Below are positions 1-11,519 of a stretch of 64,000 nucleotides of DNA, one piece after another (within the stretch, counting starts at the first letter, position 1; each line of letters begins with the position of its first letter). The stretch is from Streptomyces megasporus (GTDB lineage: Bacteria; Actinomycetota; Actinomycetes; Streptomycetales; Streptomycetaceae). The stretch covers positions 1-64,000 of the forward strand of contig NZ_JODL01000024.1 of NCBI RefSeq assembly GCF_000718985.1, read 5' to 3'. The position numbers and the translations under genes were made by a program. The notes below the pieces were generated by a model that was not told the DNA's origin, made no database searches, and was given only the letters and a program-made list of their open reading frames with translations.

Positions 1-1365
<1,365 letters not shown>

Positions 1366-1757
1366 GGAATTCACCTCCGCCGCGCTCGATGAACCGGTGT
1401 CCCGGCTCTTGTGCCGGGGCCGCCGGGCCGACCTTCCGGGGACGGGGATCGCGGTGGGGATCCCCACGCCGAACGGTCGGCCGTACGGGCGGACGCGGTG
1501 CTCTTCCCGTACGCCCGTGACGTTCTCGAACGAAGGTACGTTCGCCCTTTTCGGGCGGCCACCGGAAGGGTTTTCCTCACCGGCGGCGAGAACGGGAGAA
1601 ATCCCGGAAACCGCTCCCGCTCCGGCCCTCTCCGTCCTCCTCGGGGATTCACCCGGACGGCGGACCTCCCGGCGCCGGGAGGTCCGGCCCGACGGAGTTC
1701 CCGCCGCTCTCGGGGGTACCCGCCCGGACCGCCCCGCACGGAGAGGACGAACCCCTC
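1366..1757 (-). promoter_or_regulatory. Gene-free ectA upstream region with inverted half-sites
   Basis: This 392-nt stretch separates ectA from a divergent small gene and must hold the ectoine promoter. Seen: three copies of the half-site CGTTC/GAACG at 1521–1525, 1528–1532 and 1539–1543. They form two overlapping inverted repeats, CGTTC-TC-GAACG and CGAACG-n6-CGTTCG. A short hairpin CGCCC-TTTTC-GGGCG follows at 1543–1557. The cluster could be an operator for a regulator of ectA or of the divergent gene. No confident -10/-35 pair was assigned. Confidence 0.4.
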
Positions 1758-2036
1758 ATGTCCGACCAGCCCGACCAGCCCGACCGGCCGGAGAACGACA
1801 CCACTCGGAAACAGGACCGGAAACAGGACCGGAAGCGGACGCCGGCGAGGCCGATGGAGGAGGACCCGGCGGTGGAGCGGGCCTTCACCGACGACACCAC
1901 CGCCACGCCCCTCACCACCGAGGACGAGGACGACCGCGGCCCCCTGGCGCCGAGCTTCCGGGAACCGGACGAGTCCGCCGGCCGGGACGAGCGGGACGGC
2001 GAGGACGACCGGGACGACCGGGGCTCGTCACGCTGA
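1758..2036 (+). CDS. Small acidic hypothetical protein
   Basis: 92-aa protein of no recognised family. It is highly charged and probably disordered: an N-terminal stretch with repeated DQPDQPDRP and RKQDRKQDRK, then an acidic middle and tail rich in Asp/Glu. No membrane segment, signal peptide or cysteines. The call rests on a GGAGAGG ribosome site about 11 bases upstream of the ATG and position in a clean gap between ectA and the DUF4236 gene. High-GC DNA easily yields such charged frames, so it may be spurious. Confidence 0.5.
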   Translation: MSDQPDQPDRPENDTTRKQDRKQDRKRTPARPMEEDPAVERAFTDDTTATPLTTEDEDDRGPLAPSFREPDESAGRDERDGEDDRDDRGSSR

Positions 2037-2135
2037 ACGGCCCAAGACGGCCTGAGAAGCGCCGAGTTCGACGGCCACGGAGCCGGGAACACGGAACGCG
2101 TACACCTGTTCCCGTCGACGATCGAGGAGAGCCGC

Positions 2136-2333
2136 ATGGCCGTCACGTTCCGCAAGAGCATCCGGATTCTGCCCGGGGTCCGGCTGAACCTCGCCCGCCG
2201 CTCCTGGTCGGTCACCCTGGGCGGCGGCAGGGGACCGCGTCGCACGATCAGTTCCACCGGCCGCCGCACCACCTCCATGAACCTCCCCGGCCCCTTCGGC
2301 TACCGGCGCAGCAGGAGCCGCAAGCGGCGGTGA
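2136..2333 (+). CDS. DUF4236 small basic protein
   Basis: 65-aa basic protein matching the DUF4236 pattern: a start like FRKSIRILPGVRLNLARRSWSVTLGG, then an RRTISSTGRRTTSMNLPG segment. The usual domain is about 55 residues and fills the protein. Function is unknown; the family is found alone or at the N-terminus of larger bacterial proteins. The ATG has GAGGAGAG seven bases upstream. The tail is a run of Arg/Lys/Ser. It converges on the LysM protein 44 nt downstream. Confidence 0.72.
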   Translation: MAVTFRKSIRILPGVRLNLARRSWSVTLGGGRGPRRTISSTGRRTTSMNLPGPFGYRRSRSRKRR

Positions 2334-2377
2334 CGGGCTCGCCCCCAGCCCCCGGCCCCGCCGGTCGCGCGGCACTC

Positions 2378-2866
2378 TCAGGCGCCGACGGGCACGCGCA
2401 GGACCTGCCCGGGGACGAGCAAATCGGGGTCGTGGAGCTGCGGATTGGCCCGCACGAGCCACTCGTACAACCCGGCGTTGCCGTAGTGGAACCTGGCGAC
2501 GGCCGACAGGGTCTCGCCGCGCGCCACCGTGTGCTCGCGGTAGCCGACGTAGCCCGGCACGATCCGCGGCCCGTGGATCACGGGGACGCTCACCACGTTG
2601 ATCTCGCTGCCGTCCCCGGGGCTGACCTCGAAGATCTGCACGACGAGCCGGTCCAGTCGGAACGCCGCGCCACCGAGGTCCACCCGGACCTGGAACTGGG
2701 TGTGCTCGCCGGTCCCGCCCCCGATGTCGAATGCCCCGCCCACCTCGTCGTGGCCGTCCCCGACGCGGTACCGCAGATCGGCCTCGAACCCGGCTCCGAC
2801 GCCGGCCACCAGCAGCGGATCGCCGACCAGGTCGAAGGCCCGTGGCTGGTCGATGCGGTTGGTCAC
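2378..2866 (-). CDS. Gmad2 + LysM domain protein
   Basis: 162-aa two-domain protein. Residues about 8–98 look like a Gmad2 immunoglobulin-like domain (GAGFEADLRYRV … RLDRLVVQIFEVSPGDGSE … NVVSVPV). Residues about 112–160 are a LysM domain (HTVARGETLSAVARFHYGN … LLVPGQVLRVPVG), which binds peptidoglycan or chitin-type sugars. No signal peptide is visible from the GTG at 2866 (GGGAGG about 7 nt upstream), which is odd for a wall-binding module. Either export is non-classical or the protein acts inside. Exact role unknown. Confidence 0.75.
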   Translation of the reverse strand: MTNRIDQPRAFDLVGDPLLVAGVGAGFEADLRYRVGDGHDEVGGAFDIGGGTGEHTQFQVRVDLGGAAFRLDRLVVQIFEVSPGDGSEINVVSVPVIHGPRIVPGYVGYREHTVARGETLSAVARFHYGNAGLYEWLVRANPQLHDPDLLVPGQVLRVPVGA

Positions 2867-2974
2867 GGAAACCTCCCGGAGGGACGTGCACGCCTCCCCT
2901 CACCCTGGGAGGCCGGGGACCGGCGGTCAAACGCACCGCCCCGAAGCGGGTGAAAACCCGCCGAACGCCTCCGG

Positions 2975-3235
2975 TCAGGCCCGTCCGGGCGGCCGAGCCG
3001 GCGCGCCGGGCGCCGGGGGAGGAGACTCCAGACCGGGCAGCGCCTCCTGCGCCACCTCCCAGCCCGTCGTCCTCGGAGCGGACCGCACCGCGAGCTTCCC
3101 GCGGCACTCCGGCCCCAGACCCCACAACCTGGCCTGCCGGTCCCGCAGCGGCCGGCCGCACAGCCGGCACCGGACGGGCGGGCGCTCCCTCGCCGGGGGT
3201 TCGGGACTGTCGGGCAGGGGAGAGGGCTCGGCCAT
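2975..3235 (-). CDS. DUF6011-like zinc-ribbon protein
   Basis: 86-aa protein with a CxxC…C motif: CRLCGRPLRDRQARLWGLGPEC followed by RGKL, the usual core of DUF6011, likely a small zinc site. A Pro-rich N-terminus and a Pro/Ala-rich tail flank it. The ATG at 3235 was preferred over an upstream start at 3292 that would add a basic extension outside the family pattern. Function unknown. It lies downstream of glnA on the same strand but beyond a hairpin, so it is probably separately expressed. Confidence 0.65.
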   Translation of the reverse strand: MAEPSPLPDSPEPPARERPPVRCRLCGRPLRDRQARLWGLGPECRGKLAVRSAPRTTGWEVAQEALPGLESPPPAPGAPARPPGRA

Positions 3236-3324
3236 GGCCACCAGGATGCCGGCGCGCCGAACACCACGAGAAGGACACCGCGAGAGGAACACGGACGTCG
3301 GGACCGCCGACTCCGCGCGGAACG

Positions 3325-3362
3325 GCCGTCGGCCGCGCCCACCCCACGGCGCGGCCGACGGC
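3325..3362 (-). terminator. glnA terminator hairpin
   Basis: Perfect 14-bp inverted repeat (3325–3338 with 3349–3362) around a 10-nt loop, 45–82 nt past the glnA stop in the direction of transcription. GC-rich stem without a T-run, as is usual in Streptomyces. Confidence 0.7.
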
Positions 3363-3406
3363 CCGCGGACGGCCCGGGCGGGCGTCCGCTGTGACCCGTG
3401 GCGATC

Positions 3407-4816
<1,410 letters not shown>

Positions 4817-4894
4817 CCAAGTCCTCCTAGTCCCGCCGCGAGGGGACGGGTGGCAGCTCGAGTGGCGGTCCGGTGCGGTGTCCCACCGCGCTCG

Positions 4895-4948
4895 ACGATA
4901 GGTTTGCCGGATTTCTCGGCCATGACCCGTTCGTTTCGGCGATGTTAA
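4895..4948 (-). promoter_or_regulatory. glnA promoter with GlnR-type operator
   Basis: On the minus strand four pentamers follow at exact 6-nt spacing: TTAAC-n6-GAAAC-n6-GTCAT-n6-GAAAT (4948 down to 4911). This fits the GTnAC-n6-GAAAC-n6-GTnAC-n6-GAAAC layout of actinobacterial GlnR boxes, with the first GAAAC perfect. A -10-like TATCGT lies at 4900–4895, just downstream. GlnR is known to activate glnA in Streptomyces under nitrogen limitation; binding here is inferred from pattern and position. Confidence 0.78.
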
Positions 4949-5052
4949 CCAGGCGGACGCGAGGGGGAGGCCCGGCGGCGGGACGGGCACGTCCTCGCGC
5001 GGTCCGCCAACCCACCCGGATACCCCGCGCGGGCGCGCGTTACCGTGGTCGA

Positions 5053-5451
5053 GTGGACAACAGGCAAGCAATCGGATCGTGGCTCTCCGGCCCCCGCGCG
5101 GCGGCCGAGCAGATGGGCGCGGACTTCGGTTACCGCGGTGAGCGGCTGGGCCTGCCCGAGGAGGGGCCCGGTTCGATCGCCCCGCCCGGCCGGAGGATCG
5201 CCGCGATCTGCGTCGACTGGGGTCTGTGCCTCCTGATCGCCTACGGCCTGCTCACGGGCGGTGACTTCCGCTCGGCCGGGAACTGGGCGCTGCTGGTCTT
5301 CGTGGTGCTCGGCGTCCTCACCGTCGGCACGGTGGGGTTCACCCCGGGCAAGCGGCTGATGGGCCTGCGCGTGGTCTCGGTGAACGGGGGCCGGCTCACC
5401 CTGCCCCGGGCGGTCCTGCGCACGCTTCTGCTGGCGCTCGCCGTCCCGGCC
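5053..5451 (+). pseudogene. RDD-family membrane protein gene lacking its 3' end
   Basis: Starts at GTG 5053 with the characteristic N-terminus ([21 protein letters not shown]), followed by RDD-type membrane helices: about residues 58–75 and 82–100, then GFTPGKRLMGLRVV, then AVLRTLLLALAVPA. The family normally continues with an IWDRDGRGLHDR-type segment and stops within about 30 residues. Here that end is missing. The sequence passes from AVPA (5451) into the terminator hairpin, and the frame stays open to 6405 through antisense of the next gene. About 80–100 nt seem deleted between two CCCGGCC copies. Either a truncated gene or an assembly dropout next to a strong hairpin. Function of the family is unknown. 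Confidence 0.75.
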
Positions 5452-5452
5452 C

Positions 5453-5480
5453 CGGCCCGGAACCCCTCGGTTCCGGGCCG
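5453..5480. terminator. Bidirectional terminator between RDD and DUF4191 genes
   Basis: Perfect 12-bp stem (5453–5464 with 5469–5480) closed by the 4-nt loop CCTC, placed between two convergent genes. It abuts the point where the RDD coding sequence is lost. Confidence 0.8.
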
Positions 5481-5502
5481 CACGCCGTTCGTCGTGTACG
5501 CC

Positions 5503-6195
5503 TCAGCGGCGCGTCGGTCCCTTCGGCATCCGCATGCCCTTGGGCATCGGACCCTTGGGGATCGGCAGGTTGTTCATCAGGTCGCCCAGGGCCCGCAGCC
5601 GGTCGTTGACCTCCGTGACCTCGTGGCCCTGGAGCACGCGGGGCAGCTTGAGCAGCTTGGTGCGGAGCTTCTTCAGCTCCGTCTGCCCTTCGCCGGTGCC
5701 CACGATCACCTCGTGGACCGGGGCGCTGCCGACGATGCGCGCCATGCGCTTCTTCTCGGACGCCATCAGGCCGCGCAGCCGGTTGGAGTTGCCCTCGCCG
5801 ACGAGCACGATGCCCGCCTTGCCGACCGCCCGGTGGATGACGTCCTGCTGGCGGTTCACGGCCACCGCCGGGGTGACCGTCCAGCCGCGGCCGATGTTCT
5901 CCAGCACGGCCGCCGCGGCCCCCGGCTGGCCCTCCATCTGGCTGAAAGCCGCCCGCTCGGCACGGCGCCCGAAGATGATCGCCATCGCGAGGAAGGCCAG
6001 GAGGAAGCCCAGGATGCCCAGGTAGATCGGGTGACCGATCCAGAAGCCGATCGCGAGGAGAACACCGAAGGTGACGATGCCCACGCCCGCGATGACGAAG
6101 CCGACCTTCTTGTCGACGCGCCGGGTCATCTTGTAGGTCAGGGCGATCTGCTTGAGCCGCCCTGGGGAATTCTCGGTAGTTTCCTTCCTCGCCAT
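5503..6195 (-). CDS. DUF4191 membrane protein
   Basis: 230-aa conserved actinobacterial membrane protein of unknown function. Seen: a short basic N-terminus (MARKETTENSPGRLKQI), two membrane helices at about residues 33–75 (VGFVIAGVGIVTFGVLLAIG and LGILGFLLAFLAMAIIFG), then a cytoplasmic domain with VLENIGRGWTVTPAVAVNRQ and a basic tail with repeated PKGPMPKGMRMPKG. The ATG at 6195 was chosen because residues before it form a low-complexity Arg/Gly run. It lies between the lipoate genes and glnA, as in other Streptomyces; no direct functional link is evident. Confidence 0.85.
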   Translation of the reverse strand: MARKETTENSPGRLKQIALTYKMTRRVDKKVGFVIAGVGIVTFGVLLAIGFWIGHPIYLGILGFLLAFLAMAIIFGRRAERAAFSQMEGQPGAAAAVLENIGRGWTVTPAVAVNRQQDVIHRAVGKAGIVLVGEGNSNRLRGLMASEKKRMARIVGSAPVHEVIVGTGEGQTELKKLRTKLLKLPRVLQGHEVTEVNDRLRALGDLMNNLPIPKGPMPKGMRMPKGPTRR

Positions 6196-6205
6196 ACGGC
6201 GAAGT

Positions 6206-6385
6206 CTACGTCGCCCGCCGCGGCCGGGTCGCCGCGGCCTCCAGCACGGCCGCGGCCTCGCCGCGCGCCCGTGCCCGGCGGCGATCCTCCAGGACCGCCG
6301 CCCAGGCGTTGCGGCGTGCCGTCCGCTGCCCACCGGGCAGCAGCAGCCTTTCCAGTCTCTCCAGAACCCGCAGAGTCGTGTTCAT
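6206..6385 (-). CDS. Small conserved hypothetical protein (59 aa)
   Basis: 59-aa protein, starting MNTTLRVLERLERLLLPGG and ending AAATRPRRAT. It is helical and amphipathic, rich in Leu, Arg and Ala, with a QRTARRNAWAAVLEDRRRAR core and no membrane segment. It stops 10 nt before the DUF4191 start on the same strand, so the two are probably co-transcribed. An AAGGGA ribosome site stands upstream of the ATG. A protein of this size and place is conserved next to the DUF4191 gene in Streptomyces as I recall. Function unknown. Confidence 0.72.
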   Translation of the reverse strand: MNTTLRVLERLERLLLPGGQRTARRNAWAAVLEDRRRARARGEAAAVLEAAATRPRRAT

Positions 6386-6423
6386 CGAGGATTCCCTTGG
6401 GGTGACGGGCCTCGTGTGGCGTC

Positions 6424-6450
6424 CGATGTGAGCGATCCGCGCTCACATCG
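6424..6450 (-). terminator. lipA terminator hairpin
   Basis: An 11-bp perfect stem (6424–6434 with 6440–6450) and 5-nt loop, about 90 nt past the lipA stop. A second small hairpin, TTCGGT-GTT-ACCGAA, precedes it in the direction of transcription. Confidence 0.6.
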
Positions 6451-6540
6451 TCACCGTTCGGTGTTACCGAAGGATGACACAACGGTCAAAGGCATCGGAA
6501 AGATCCGGCCGCGGGAGAGTGAACGGATGGAGAGTCCACG

Positions 6541-7479
6541 TCAGGCCGCGGTGGCGCCCCGGCGCTCGATCGCCTGCTGGTACAGCCGGCCGGCGCGGTA
6601 GGAGGAACGGACCAGCGGGCCGGACATGACGCCGGCGAAGCCGATCTCCTCCGCCTCCTCCTTCAGCTCCACGAACTCCTGCGGCTTCACCCAGCGCTCC
6701 ACCGGGTGGTGCCGGGGCGAGGGCCGCAGGTACTGGGTGATGGTGATCAGCTCGCAACCCGCCTCGTGGAGGTCGAGCAGGGCCTGGCTCACCTCCTCGC
6801 GGGTCTCGCCCATCCCCAGGATCAGGTTGGACTTGGTGACCAGACCGGCCTCGCGGGCCCGGGTGATCACCTCCAGGGAGCGCTCGTAGCGGAAGGCCGG
6901 GCGGATGCGCTTGAAGATCCGCGGGACCGTCTCGACGTTGTGCGCCAACACCTCGGGGCGCGAGGAGAAGACCTCGGCGAGCTGCTCGGGCACCGCGTTG
7001 AAGTCGGGGATCAGCAGCTCGACGCCCGTGCCGGGCACCGCGGCGTGGATCTGGCGGACGGTCTCGGCGTACAGCCAGGCGCCGCCGTCGGGCAGGTCGT
7101 CACGGGCGACGCCGGTGATCGTGGCGTACCGCAGCTCCATCTGCTTCACGGACTCGGCCACGCGGCGCGGCTCGTCGCGGTCGAGCTCGGCGGGCTTGCC
7201 GGTGTCGATCTGGCAGAAGTCGCAGCGCCGGGTGCACTGCTCGCCCCCGATGAGGAAGGTCGCCTCGCGGTCCTCCCAGCACTCGAAGATGTTGGGGCAG
7301 CCCGCCTCCTGGCAGACCGTGTGCAGTCCCTCGCGCTTGACCAGTGACTGCAGAGCGTTGTACTCGGGGCCCATTTTCGCCCGGGTCTTGATCCACTCGG
7401 GCTTGCGCTCGATGGGGGTCTGGCTGTTCCGGACCTCCAGGCGCAGCAGCTTCCTACCGTCGGGTGCGACAGCGGACAC
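6541..7479 (-). CDS. lipA: Lipoyl synthase LipA
   Basis: Radical-SAM enzyme that inserts two sulfurs into protein-bound octanoyl chains to make lipoyl groups for the 2-oxo-acid dehydrogenases, whose lipoylated E2 is encoded in this window. The 312 aa hold both Fe-S clusters: the auxiliary [12 protein letters not shown] motif with its C-terminal RSSY serine ligand, and the radical-[11 protein letters not shown] motif. The GTG at 7479 ([15 protein letters not shown]…) matches the family start and has GGGGAG eight bases upstream; an ATG at 7506 is an alternative. It lies 76 nt downstream of lipB on the same strand, a likely operon. Confidence 0.96.
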   Translation of the reverse strand: MSAVAPDGRKLLRLEVRNSQTPIERKPEWIKTRAKMGPEYNALQSLVKREGLHTVCQEAGCPNIFECWEDREATFLIGGEQCTRRCDFCQIDTGKPAELDRDEPRRVAESVKQMELRYATITGVARDDLPDGGAWLYAETVRQIHAAVPGTGVELLIPDFNAVPEQLAEVFSSRPEVLAHNVETVPRIFKRIRPAFRYERSLEVITRAREAGLVTKSNLILGMGETREEVSQALLDLHEAGCELITITQYLRPSPRHHPVERWVKPQEFVELKEEAEEIGFAGVMSGPLVRSSYRAGRLYQQAIERRGATAA

Positions 7480-7555
7480 GTCCGGCACTCCCCTTTTGTT
7501 GGTCATGGCCTTCGATTCCTCGGCACGCACAAGCGTACGCCTCCGCTTGTCCGGA

Positions 7556-8365
7556 TCAGACGGCGCGGGGGAGCGGCTCCGCGGACTCCAGCACCGCGCG
7601 CAGGTGCTTCTCCATCACGGGCAGCACCTCCGCGACCGTCACCGTCCTGCCCAACTCCCGCGAGAGCGAGGTGACACCGGCGTCCCGGATGCCGCACGGC
7701 ACGATGCGGTCGAACCAGGTGGTGTCCGAGTCGCAGGTGAGGGCGAAGCCGTGCATGGTGACGCCCTTGGCGACGCGGATGCCGATGGCGCCGAGCTTGC
7801 GGTCCTCGCCGCGCAGACCGGCGTTGGAGGGGGCGTACTCCGGGCCCCTCAGCCGCGGGTCGTACTCCTCGTCCTCGTCCTCCGGCGAGGAGGGGGCCCG
7901 GCCGTGGAGTCCGGGGGCCAGGTCCAGGTCCAGCGCGCCCAGGTCGGGCCGCTCCACCGGGTCCCCCAGCACCCACACCCCGCTGCGGCCCTCGATCCGG
8001 GTCGTCTCCAGGCCGAACTCGGCGCAGGTGCGGATCATGGCCTCCTCCAGCCGCCGCACGTGGGCGATGACGTCCACCGGTTGCGGCAGCTTGAGGATCG
8101 GGTAGCCGACGAGCTGGCCGGGACCGTGCCAGGTGATCTTGCCGCCGCGGTCCACGTCCACCACGGGCGTGCCGTCCAGCGGACGCTCGCTGTCCTCGGT
8201 GCGGCGTCCGGCGGTGTAGACCGGCCGGTGCTCCAGCAGCAGACAGGTGTCGGGGATCTCGTCGGCCAGACGAGCCGCGTGGACCTCGCGCTGCCTCCGC
8301 CACGCCTCCAGATACTCCACGGCGTCGTCGCCGAAGCCCAGATGCACAAAGCGCAGCTCGCTCAC
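7556..8365 (-). CDS. lipB: Octanoyltransferase LipB
   Basis: Transfers octanoate from acyl carrier protein to the lipoyl domains of E2 and GcvH, supplying the substrate of LipA. 269 aa. Seen: [14 protein letters not shown], the catalytic lysine in [11 protein letters not shown], and the catalytic cysteine in VPCGI. Between them lies an acidic, Pro-rich insertion of about 45 residues ([20 protein letters not shown] region) compared with E. coli LipB. GTG start at 8365 with a GAGGAGGGG ribosome site. First gene of a lipB–lipA pair; the regulator gene diverges upstream. Confidence 0.95.
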   Translation of the reverse strand: MSELRFVHLGFGDDAVEYLEAWRRQREVHAARLADEIPDTCLLLEHRPVYTAGRRTEDSERPLDGTPVVDVDRGGKITWHGPGQLVGYPILKLPQPVDVIAHVRRLEEAMIRTCAEFGLETTRIEGRSGVWVLGDPVERPDLGALDLDLAPGLHGRAPSSPEDEDEEYDPRLRGPEYAPSNAGLRGEDRKLGAIGIRVAKGVTMHGFALTCDSDTTWFDRIVPCGIRDAGVTSLSRELGRTVTVAEVLPVMEKHLRAVLESAEPLPRAV

Positions 8366-8597
8366 GCGGCCCCTCCTCGGGTCGGCGCGGGTCTCTCCCA
8401 CGTCCCGGCAGCCACTGTACGGCGCGGTGGGGCGGGAGCGACGGACGGCCGGGTTCCGCTTCCGCCTCACACGTACGGATGAAACCTGGGCGCAGACCCG
8501 CGGAGGAGCCGTCCGGCCCGCTACATTCGCGCCGTTCCGGCAGGGCGCCCCGGCGTCTGTCGTAGGGAAAGCCGTGAGGCAGGAGACCGCAAAGCCG

Positions 8598-10082
8598 ATG
8601 TCGACGGAACGACCTGGGAAGGCTTCCCAGCGCACCCCCAACCGCCAGCTCGCAGCCCTCATCGCCGAGGCCGGGTTCTCCAACGCCGGTCTCGCCCGAC
8701 GGGTCGACCAACTCGGGTTGGAGCACGGGCTGGACCTCCGCTACGACAAGACCTCGGTGACGCGCTGGCTGCGCGGCCAGCAGCCGCGCGGCACGACCCC
8801 CGCGCTGATCGCCGAGGTCTTCACCCGTCGCCTGGGCCGCAGATTCACCGCCCAGGACCTGGGGCTGGACGCCTGCGCCCCGGTGTACGCCGGGCTGGAG
8901 TTCGCGGCCACCCCCGGCGAGGCGGTGGACATCGTCGGCGGGCTGTGGCGCAAGGACACCGGCAGCCACGCCGAACTGCGGAAGATCGCCTTCACCCCCG
9001 CCGGGCTGGTCGTGCCCAGCCGGGACTGGCTGATCGGCCGCCCCGACGAGCGCGTCGCGCGCGGCGAGCCCGCGCCGGATACCCCGCGGGTGCCCCCACA
9101 GGGCCGGGGGCCCGCCGCCGTGCCGCCGCCCCGCTCGGGTCGGACGGCCCGAGCCGAGCGGGTCGAGCGCGGCCCCGGCCAGAGGGTGACCGCCGGGGAC
9201 GTCGCCGCGCTGCGTTCGGTCGGCGAACTGTTCCGCACGCTCGACCACGCCTACGGCGGCGGGCACGCCCGGCAGGCGCTGGTGCGCTACCTGGAGCACG
9301 AGGCCGAGCCGATGCTGCGCGGGACGTACGGGGAGCAGACCGGGCGCCGGCTGTTCGCGGCGGTGGCCGACCTGACCCGCCTGGCGGGATGGACGGCGTA
9401 CGACATCGCGGCGCACGGGCTGGCGCAGCGCTACTTCGTCCAGGCGCTGCGGCTGTCCCAGGCCGCGGGCGACCGGGCGTACGGCAGCTACGTCCTGGCG
9501 ACGATGAGCCGGCAGGCGGTGTACCTGGGGCACGGCCGGGAGGCGGTGCAACTGGCTCGGGTCGCCCAGCAGGGCGTGGGCTCCACGGTGCCCCCGGTCG
9601 TCCAGGCGCTGCTCCACGCGGTGGAGGCGCGCGGACACGGCGTGCTGGGGGAGGTGCGGGCCTGCACGGCGTCGCTGGCCCGCGCCGAGAGGGCGCTGGA
9701 GCAGGCGAGGCCGGGCGACGAGGCGCCGCACTGGGCGCGGTTCTTCGACGAGGCGCAGCTCGCCGACGAGTTCGGCCACTGCCACCGGGACCTCCAGCAG
9801 TACCGTTCGGCGGCCCAGCACGCGGAGCGCTCCCTGCAACTGCGGGGCGCGGGCTACGTCCGCAGCCGGCTGTTCTGCAGGGTGGTGCTGGCCACGGCCC
9901 GGCTGGGGCTGGGCGACGTGGAGCAGGCGTGCGCCCTGGCCGCGGAGGCGGCGCAGCAGGCGGCGGAGATGCGGTCGGTGCGGGCGCACGAGTACGTCAA
10001 GGACTTCGAGCGCCGGCTGGAGCCCTACCGGGACGCGATGCCGGTGCGCGCCTACCGGGAGCGTGTGGCCGCCCTGAGCTGA
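8598..10082 (+). CDS. Large helix-turn-helix/TPR-like regulatory protein
   Basis: 494-aa protein of the Streptomyces regulator type found next to lipB. Residues about 10–75 form a putative helix-turn-helix region ([21 protein letters not shown] … [23 protein letters not shown]). A Pro/Arg-rich linker spans about 165–210. The C-terminal half is all-helical with TPR-like repeats ([24 protein letters not shown] … [18 protein letters not shown]). This layout suggests a transcriptional regulator with a protein-binding C-terminus; target unknown. The ATG at 8598 with AGGAG upstream was chosen; a GTG at 8574 is possible. It diverges from lipB. Confidence 0.8.
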   Translation: MSTERPGKASQRTPNRQLAALIAEAGFSNAGLARRVDQLGLEHGLDLRYDKTSVTRWLRGQQPRGTTPALIAEVFTRRLGRRFTAQDLGLDACAPVYAGLEFAATPGEAVDIVGGLWRKDTGSHAELRKIAFTPAGLVVPSRDWLIGRPDERVARGEPAPDTPRVPPQGRGPAAVPPPRSGRTARAERVERGPGQRVTAGDVAALRSVGELFRTLDHAYGGGHARQALVRYLEHEAEPMLRGTYGEQTGRRLFAAVADLTRLAGWTAYDIAAHGLAQRYFVQALRLSQAAGDRAYGSYVLATMSRQAVYLGHGREAVQLARVAQQGVGSTVPPVVQALLHAVEARGHGVLGEVRACTASLARAERALEQARPGDEAPHWARFFDEAQLADEFGHCHRDLQQYRSAAQHAERSLQLRGAGYVRSRLFCRVVLATARLGLGDVEQACALAAEAAQQAAEMRSVRAHEYVKDFERRLEPYRDAMPVRAYRERVAALS

Positions 10083-10104
10083 CCGCGTCCGACCGCGCCG
10101 CCGC

Positions 10105-10134
10105 GCGGGGTCACGCGGGGTCAGGCGGGGTCAG
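10105..10134. repeat. Three tandem 10-bp repeats
   Basis: GCGGGGTCA(C/G) occurs three times in tandem between the convergent regulator and oxidoreductase genes. The last copy contains the stop codon of the oxidoreductase on the minus strand. No function inferred. Confidence 0.8.
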
Positions 10135-11519
10135 GCGACGGCGGGCAGCGCGCGGCCCTCGTCCTCCGGGAACGGGCTGATGCCGAAGTCGCGGCGGATC
10201 GCGTCCGCGGCGCGACGGGCCGAGCGCAGGGCGCCGGGCGGTCCGGAGGTGTCGCGGTGGTCGCCGCAGACGTACAGGCCGTCCAGGACGCGCACGGGAC
10301 GCCACGGATCGTGCGGGGCGGGCATCGCGGGGACGGCTCGCGCGTCGTGGTGGGCGCCCAGCAGCCCCCAACGTCGGGTGGGGACCCCGTACAACACGGC
10401 GAGCTGGGCACGGGCCGCCCGGTCCAGCTCGCCGACCGGTTCGGCCGCGGCGGCACCGAGCACCACCGAGGTGACCAGCGTGCCGCCCGGTCGGGCACGC
10501 GAGGGATCGACGGCACTGGTGACCATGGTGTAGGCCACCGGACCGCGTCGGTCGGCGTCGATCAGCAGGTGGGGCAGCGGTTGGGGGTCGGTCGCCGGGG
10601 TCCGTCCGTCCACCGCGTGGTGCAGCACGGTGACCGGGTGGAAGTCCGGCACCCGCAGGCCCGGCAGCAGCTCCGCGGCGTCGTGCGCGCCGGTGGCGAT
10701 GAGCACCGCGCGGCAGCGGACCGTTCCGTGGTCGCGCGTCACCACGGCGTTCGTGGCCACCGAGACCGCGCGCACCCCGGTGCGGACGGTGCCCGGCGGC
10801 AGGCTCGCGGCCAGCAGTTCGGGCACCGTCGCCGCGCCGCCCGCCGGCAGGCACAGGCCGCCGCGGGCGAAGCCGCGCAGCACCAGGTCGCCGACCCGGC
10901 TGGAGGTCGTCAGGCCCGGATCGCACAGGAGCGCGCCGAGCAGGGGCCGCAGCAGGCCCTCGACCGTGCGGGACGGGACGCCGCGGGCGCTCAGGGCCTG
11001 GGCGACGGACAGCTCGGGCCGGGCCCGCAGCCGTTCCACGGGGGTCGCGGCGAGCCGGGCGAGCTGCGCGCGCAGCCGCGCCAGGTCCAGGGTGTCGCTC
11101 AGGGGACGCCGGGCACCGGCCAGGGCGCTCGCCGCGGCACGGGCGCCCGTTCCCGCGCCCGCCCTTCCGCCCCGAATGTTCCGCGGCGCGCGGGGTGGCC
11201 CGATCCGCAGCCCGCGGTCGCCGCTGTGGATCAGCACCCCGGAGGTGAAGGGACGCAGGGAGAGCCGCTCCAGGCCGGGGCAGCGGCCCGCCTCGGGCCA
11301 GTCGGAGAGGAGCGGCCGGCCGCCCCGGTCCAGCCGGTAGCCGTCCACCTCCTCGGTGGCCATCCGGCCGCCGACCGCCTCGGCCGCCTCCAGGACGGTG
11401 ACCCGCAGCCCGACGGCGGTCAGGTGGTGCGCGGCGGCCAGCCCCGCCAGGCCCGCTCCGATGACGGCGACGTCGGCGGTGTCCCGGCCGGGACTCGGAC
11501 GGAGTGCGCTGCCGAGCAT
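10131..11519 (-). CDS. FAD-dependent amine oxidase/phytoene-desaturase-like oxidoreductase
   Basis: 462-aa flavoprotein. The N-terminal Rossmann dinucleotide motif VAVIGAGLAGLAAAHHL is followed by the ribose-binding Glu of TVLEAAEAVGGRM; the C-terminus carries the second FAD contact, VLDGLYVCGDHRDTSGPPGAL. This is the amine-oxidase/desaturase fold, and substrate cannot be read from sequence. The ATG at 11519 has GGGGAGGG four bases upstream. The TIGR01777 gene lies 259 nt upstream on the same strand, so separate promoters are likely. Confidence 0.85.
   Translation of the reverse strand: MLGSALRPSPGRDTADVAVIGAGLAGLAAAHHLTAVGLRVTVLEAAEAVGGRMATEEVDGYRLDRGGRPLLSDWPEAGRCPGLERLSLRPFTSGVLIHSGDRGLRIGPPRAPRNIRGGRAGAGTGARAAASALAGARRPLSDTLDLARLRAQLARLAATPVERLRARPELSVAQALSARGVPSRTVEGLLRPLLGALLCDPGLTTSSRVGDLVLRGFARGGLCLPAGGAATVPELLAASLPPGTVRTGVRAVSVATNAVVTRDHGTVRCRAVLIATGAHDAAELLPGLRVPDFHPVTVLHHAVDGRTPATDPQPLPHLLIDADRRGPVAYTMVTSAVDPSRARPGGTLVTSVVLGAAAAEPVGELDRAARAQLAVLYGVPTRRWGLLGAHHDARAVPAMPAPHDPWRPVRVLDGLYVCGDHRDTSGPPGALRSARRAADAIRRDFGISPFPEDEGRALPAVA

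Noticed and set aside
7503..9989. 828-codon frame on the minus strand across lipB and the regulator
   Set aside because: Low-complexity Arg/Gly/Pro translation; the true lipB and regulator frames have clear motifs and ribosome sites.
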